Shown one piece after another: positions 7,666 through 10,424 of a stretch of 10,424 bases of DNA (position 1 is the first letter of the stretch; each line of letters opens with the position of its first letter). The position numbers and the translations under genes were made by a program. The DNA comes from an uncultured bacterium (GTDB lineage Bacteria > Bacteroidota > Bacteroidia > Bacteroidales > Marinifilaceae): positions 1-10,424 of the forward strand of contig CAJMQA010000102.1 in the NCBI GenBank assembly GCA_905215395.1, written 5' to 3'. The notes under the pieces are model-generated. The model was given only the letters and a program-made list of their open reading frames with translations. It was not told the origin of the DNA and did not search any database.

Positions 7666-7676
7666 GACTATAAAAT

Positions 7677-8066
7677 TTACATCTCAGACTCCTCAGAAAA
7701 ATAGGTTGGAATTTTTTGCAGGGCACTCTTTACTGCTTTTTCTATTTTCAGATAAACGGGTAGGTTTTGATCCAGATAAATAAACAGAATGTCAATGGTG
7801 TGTCCGGGAGGTATCTGTTTATAAAATTCAGGTTTATTCAGGCGGTAGGCTTCCCTTAACAAACGTTTTACGCGGTTTCTTTTCACTGCACGCTTGAATT
7901 TTTTTTTGCTGACACTGATGGCAATCCTGGCCGGATGCTCTCCGGGAAGGGAAGAATCTTTCAATACAATCCGGAAAGGATATTTCACAAAGCTAAGTTC
8001 TGATTTTATCAGTTCTTCCAGAAGAGTTTTACTGGATAAACGTTCGGACTTACTGAGTGAATACAT
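7677..8066 (-). CDS. rnpA: Ribonuclease P protein component RnpA
   Basis: RnpA is the protein subunit that binds the catalytic RNase P RNA and the 5' leader of pre-tRNA. From the preferred ATG (8066) the protein has 129 residues, begins MYSLSKSERLSSKTLLEEL (the usual Bacteroidota opening FTLSKSERL), and carries the RNA-binding hallmark FKRAVKRNRVKRLLREAYR at about 57-75 (RNR motif 63-65). The frame stays open upstream to a GTG at 8132, which would give 151 residues. The extra 22 residues are encoded largely by a perfect palindrome and do not resemble RnpA, so that start is rejected. The gene ends 11 bases before yidD. The hemD stop is 66 bases upstream of the chosen start, with the palindrome between them, so rnpA may be transcribed partly apart from hemD. 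Confidence 0.95.
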   Translation of the reverse strand: MYSLSKSERLSSKTLLEELIKSELSFVKYPFRIVLKDSSLPGEHPARIAISVSKKKFKRAVKRNRVKRLLREAYRLNKPEFYKQIPPGHTIDILFIYLDQNLPVYLKIEKAVKSALQKIPTYFSEESEM

Positions 8067-8093
8067 GCAAGGAAAGATTGGTAAGCGGAAATT

Positions 8094-8129
8094 ATAAATT
8101 TGGAGATGGAATTCCATCTCCAAATTTAT
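8094..8129. repeat. Perfect 36-bp palindrome between hemD and rnpA (stem-loop, possible attenuator/terminator or promoter overlap)
   Basis: Two 18-base arms (8094-8111 and 8112-8129) are exact reverse complements with no spacer; each arm includes TTTGGAGATGGAA and the centre is GAATTC. As RNA it would make a long hairpin with a GC-richer middle (GGAGATGG/CCATCTCC). It starts three bases after the hemD stop. On the minus strand the hairpin is followed by an A/T-rich run rather than a clean U-tract, so it would be an atypical terminator, perhaps a partial one or an mRNA 3'-end stabiliser. Each arm also contains TAAATTTG, an exact TAnnTTTG promoter motif; the minus-strand copy (8121-8128) points toward rnpA, but no -33 element is obvious. 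Confidence 0.8.
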
Positions 8130-8132
8130 CAC

Positions 8133-8894
8133 TTATTTTGTTTTGTTCTCTTTGTTGTAACGCTTGATAAACTCTTCCAGAGCCATTGTCATAGAAGGAC
8201 ATTGCGGAGTAGGCGCTTTTATATCCAGTCTTAAACCAGCCTCTTCTACAGCTGTTGCTGTTGCCGGACCAAAAGCGGCGATTACAGTTGTATCCTGAAC
8301 GAAACCAGGGAAATTCTGGAATAGAGATTTTATTCCGGAAGGAGTATAGAAAACAACAATATCGTATTCTTTCAAATCTTTAATGTCACTCAGGTCACTG
8401 GCCACCGTTTTATAAAGAATAGCTTTTGTATACTTTAAATTCAATTGATCCAATAAACCGGGAATGTTCTCTTTATGGATATCAGACAGAGGAACTAAGA
8501 AATTTTCTGTTTTGTGTTTCAGTAAGATCTTAGTCATATCATCGACCTTTTTATCACCATAAAATATTTTTCTTTTACGGTAAACAATGTATTTCTGCAG
8601 ATAAAATGCTGTGGCTTCAGATATACAGAAATATTTCATTGTATCAGGAACTGTAATCCTCAGTTCTCCGCAAATTCTGAAAAAATGATCGATAGCAGTC
8701 CGGCTGGTAAAAATGATTGCAGTATGATCAAGAATATTGATACGCTCCTGCCGGAATTCTTTTGCTGTGACTCCTTCCACCTTGATAAAAGGGCGGAACT
8801 CCAATTTTAGACCATATTTTTCAGCCAATTCGGAATATGGAGATTTCTCTGTTACTGGCTGAGGCTGTGATACGAGTATCTTTTTTATCTTCAA
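8133..8894 (-). CDS. hemD: Uroporphyrinogen-III synthase (HemD), TTG start
   Basis: HemD cyclises hydroxymethylbilane with inversion of ring D to uroporphyrinogen III, the branch point for haem, sirohaem and cobalamin. The 253-residue protein has the two-lobed HemD pattern: lobe 1 opens with KILVSQPQPVTEKSPYSELA and includes AIIFTSRTAIDHFF (59-72); lobe 2 includes IVVFYTPSGIKSLFQNF and AAFGPATATAVEEAGL, then APTPQCPSMTMALEEFI. Family conservation is mostly structural, and the segments resemble Bacteroidales HemD. The start is TTG (8892-8894): the frame has a stop (8907-8909) four codons further upstream, no ATG exists between, and the next internal Met (residue 86) would delete most of lobe 1. 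The gene lies 32 bases after the DUF4271 gene. No other tetrapyrrole genes are in the window. Confidence 0.93.
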   Translation of the reverse strand: MKIKKILVSQPQPVTEKSPYSELAEKYGLKLEFRPFIKVEGVTAKEFRQERINILDHTAIIFTSRTAIDHFFRICGELRITVPDTMKYFCISEATAFYLQKYIVYRKRKIFYGDKKVDDMTKILLKHKTENFLVPLSDIHKENIPGLLDQLNLKYTKAILYKTVASDLSDIKDLKEYDIVVFYTPSGIKSLFQNFPGFVQDTTVIAAFGPATATAVEEAGLRLDIKAPTPQCPSMTMALEEFIKRYNKENKTK

Positions 8895-8926
8895 AGCAGT
8901 AAAGTTTTAAATTAATACCCTTCTTC

Positions 8927-9712
8927 TTACGCCACGATCTTATATAGAATAAGCAGTGGCATGATTTCGAGGGCACAAAGGTACAAAATCATATACAAAA
9001 TTAAAACCCTATGCGAAAATAATATTTCAATCCAACGGATAATTTTAACTATCATAAATAGTACCATACTAAATATAACAATCTTTAACAGAGGGACTAT
9101 GGCAAAAGATTTTACAAAAAAAACAGAGATAACAACAGGGGCTACCAATAGTCCGATTAAGATATGAAAAGTCCATAAATTGACGATAATTTCATCAGCA
9201 GTACTTTTGGCGTTGAAAGTCCATCCTAATAAATGTACGACTATTAGTAAAAAGAAATGATAGATAAAAAGTCCGGTAAAAATATACAGACTGGTTAAGG
9301 GAATAAAATCTTCTTGGGCGATATAACTGATTCCGATGGAAATAATGGAAAAGGAGAGACATAAGGATAATATATAACATACCAGATTGGATGCAATGCC
9401 CTCATTTAAAATGAGCTCTGCTTTTTTCCGTTTAATCAGAGTGTTCAGTAAATTGTAAAACAGATCTTTCCCTCTCAGGCGGATAAAAGCAAATATCATC
9501 AGAAAGGCAACAGTATATGCCAGATTTCCCAAAAGATTATTGTTGTTTTTCAGGGGAGTATAGGGTAAAACGGGACGCTCTGTAATACTAACCAGAAATG
9601 TATCTTCAGTTTGCTGCTTTAACAGGCAAATGCTATCATTTTGCTCAGAATGAGAAAATGTTGTATTTGTATTTGGCATTGAATCGATAGGCAATGTTAA
9701 TGCTGATTTCAT
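8927..9712 (-). CDS. DUF4271 family integral membrane protein (function unknown)
   Basis: This 261-residue protein has a non-conserved polar N-terminus (1-57) and about six hydrophobic membrane segments near 60-78, 110-130, 139-165, 179-199, 205-224 and 235-258. The ending LYLCALEIMPLLILYK and the mid-protein NLWTFHILIGLLVAP segment match what I know of DUF4271, a Bacteroidota-specific family often found next to hemD. The biochemical role is unknown; a membrane role is inferred from topology. The ATG at 9712 gives a 68-base overlap with the preceding porP-like gene. An alternative ATG at 9679 (residue 12) reduces the overlap to 35 bases. Neither has a Shine-Dalgarno. It probably shares a transcript with porP upstream and hemD downstream. 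Confidence 0.85.
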   Translation of the reverse strand: MKSALTLPIDSMPNTNTTFSHSEQNDSICLLKQQTEDTFLVSITERPVLPYTPLKNNNNLLGNLAYTVAFLMIFAFIRLRGKDLFYNLLNTLIKRKKAELILNEGIASNLVCYILSLCLSFSIISIGISYIAQEDFIPLTSLYIFTGLFIYHFFLLIVVHLLGWTFNAKSTADEIIVNLWTFHILIGLLVAPVVISVFFVKSFAIVPLLKIVIFSMVLFMIVKIIRWIEILFSHRVLILYMILYLCALEIMPLLILYKIVA

Positions 9713-10424
9713 GAGAACCTTCAGTTGATTTCACCAAATTACCCAATGACATGTCATACGAATATGCCAGACGGTATTCCAGTCGTTTGTTTGTTGAGTT
9801 AATTTTGAGGCCTAATTTAAATATAATTGCTTTATAATTTTGATCAGAACTATTTAATAATTGTGAACTGTACCAGATTCCTCCGAATATGGGGTCAGTG
9901 GTGAGGTCTGTCCCAAAAATAAAGTTGTTGGATGAAGAGGAGGACATCAGCTTTTCTCCCTGATTTTCAAATAATAATCCCGGACAGATGTAGAGACTGC
10001 TTTTCTTATCCAGACTATAGATACCAGTACGTATAAAACTTTGCCATTGTAAACTGAGTTTTATGGGGACTCTGGCGTTTTCTTCGATAAAGTAATTTTT
10101 GGGACGGGTAAAATGGTTTACTGAAAATCCTATAAAATTATGCATAAATTCCCGGTAATGTCTTTCCCAGGGAAGATAAGCCATCACTCCGGCATTAAAA
10201 TCCCAATAATGTTGTTTTTCATTGATAATCTCCAGAGAAGGGAGAGGTAATATGTTCCCATAAATCTCATGTAAATTTCCTGAATAAATGTATTTGTTGA
10301 AATTCAGACGTTCATCATTGTAACTTCCTTTCACACCAAGCTGAAAATAGATATTTTTTTCTTTATTGATGTAACCTCGCCAGGAATAAGATAATCCCAC
10401 ATTGTTTGATTTGATAAAGCCTCC
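9645..10424 (-). CDS. PorP/SprF family outer-membrane protein, type IX secretion-associated (partial, 5' end outside window)
   Basis: The frame is open to the window edge: eight codons upstream of the GTG at 10400 read GGFIKSNN and continue the protein, so that GTG is internal. The visible 259 residues show alternating amphipathic beta-strands. Family features are GLSYSWRGYI near the visible start, an FNAGVMAYLPWERHY strand, NFIGFSVNHFTRPKNYF (compare the common GxSVxHLTxPNxxF motif of PorP/SprF), an SLYICPGLLFENQG strand, and the aromatic-ending strand ISINIAYRF near the C-terminus. PorP/SprF proteins sit in the outer membrane; some work with the type IX secretion or gliding apparatus by anchoring the PorK/L/M/N-type complex or adhesins. 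The dedicated porKLMN genes are not seen here, so this may be one of several paralogues. About eleven residues extend beyond the final strand and overlap the DUF4271 gene. Confidence 0.85.
   Translation of the reverse strand, partial: GGFIKSNNVGLSYSWRGYINKEKNIYFQLGVKGSYNDERLNFNKYIYSGNLHEIYGNILPLPSLEIINEKQHYWDFNAGVMAYLPWERHYREFMHNFIGFSVNHFTRPKNYFIEENARVPIKLSLQWQSFIRTGIYSLDKKSSLYICPGLLFENQGEKLMSSSSSNNFIFGTDLTTDPIFGGIWYSSQLLNSSDQNYKAIIFKLGLKINSTNKRLEYRLAYSYDMSLGNLVKSTEGSHEISINIAYRFNAKYKYNIFSF

Noticed and set aside
7894..8097. Plus-strand open frame of 67 codons antisense to rnpA, with a signal-like, lipobox-like start
   Set aside because: It lies entirely opposite the highly conserved RnpA core; the hydrophobic start and Cys are the antisense image of that coding sequence.
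8067..8132. N-terminal extension of rnpA from a GTG at 8132 (22 extra residues)
   Set aside because: The extension is encoded mostly by the perfect palindrome, does not resemble RnpA N-termini, and the ATG at 8066 gives the expected opening MYSLSKSERL and length.
10401..10424. Start of the porP-like gene at the GTG near 10400
   Set aside because: The frame continues open to the window edge with residues that fit the family, so the gene begins beyond the window.
1..10424. A previously undescribed multi-gene system
   Set aside because: All full-length genes belong to known families, mostly housekeeping; there are no direct-repeat arrays, integrase, transposase, toxin-antitoxin pairs or retroelement signatures.

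Overview
The window looks like chromosomal, mostly housekeeping DNA from a member of the Bacteroidota, most likely order Bacteroidales. The evidence is the AT-rich composition, the absence of strong Shine-Dalgarno sequences, a PorP/SprF-family outer-membrane protein, a DUF4271 membrane protein and the neighbourhood DUF4271-hemD-rnpA-yidD. Genus and family cannot be fixed from the sequence alone. No phage, insertion sequence, CRISPR array, tRNA or rRNA was seen.

Left half (plus strand): the last 18 codons of a probable ybeY (rRNA maturation RNase) end one base before mnmG (tRNA uridine modification). An exact match to the bacterial chromosome-partition site parS lies five bases after the mnmG stop. 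It is followed by ade (adenine deaminase) and uvrC (nucleotide excision repair nuclease). A second, weaker parS-like sequence is embedded in uvrC. ParB-type centromere sites usually cluster near the replication origin, and mnmG (gidA) is origin-linked in many bacteria, so this part is inferred to be origin-proximal.

Middle: uvrC converges on a minus-strand S41 (CtpA-type) processing protease. The 162-base gap between them ends in a strong symmetrical stem-loop that should terminate transcription from both sides. The protease stop codon lies inside the stem. An AT-rich stretch before the terminator could encode a small RNA, but this is weakly supported.

Right half (minus strand, read from right to left): porP/sprF-like gene (5' end beyond the window), DUF4271 membrane protein (overlapping porP by 68 bases), hemD with a TTG start, a perfect 36-bp palindrome, rnpA, yidD, then the S41 protease. 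Close spacing suggests one or two transcripts. The palindrome between hemD and rnpA and the 123-base gap before the protease gene are the likely control points.

The genes work in separate processes: translation and RNA maturation (ybeY, mnmG, rnpA), purine salvage (ade), DNA repair (uvrC), haem or sirohaem synthesis (hemD), and envelope biogenesis (yidD, S41 protease, PorP-like, DUF4271). I found no convincing new multi-gene defence or metabolic system. The most notable non-genic signals are the parS site, the parS-like site in uvrC, and the hemD/rnpA palindrome.
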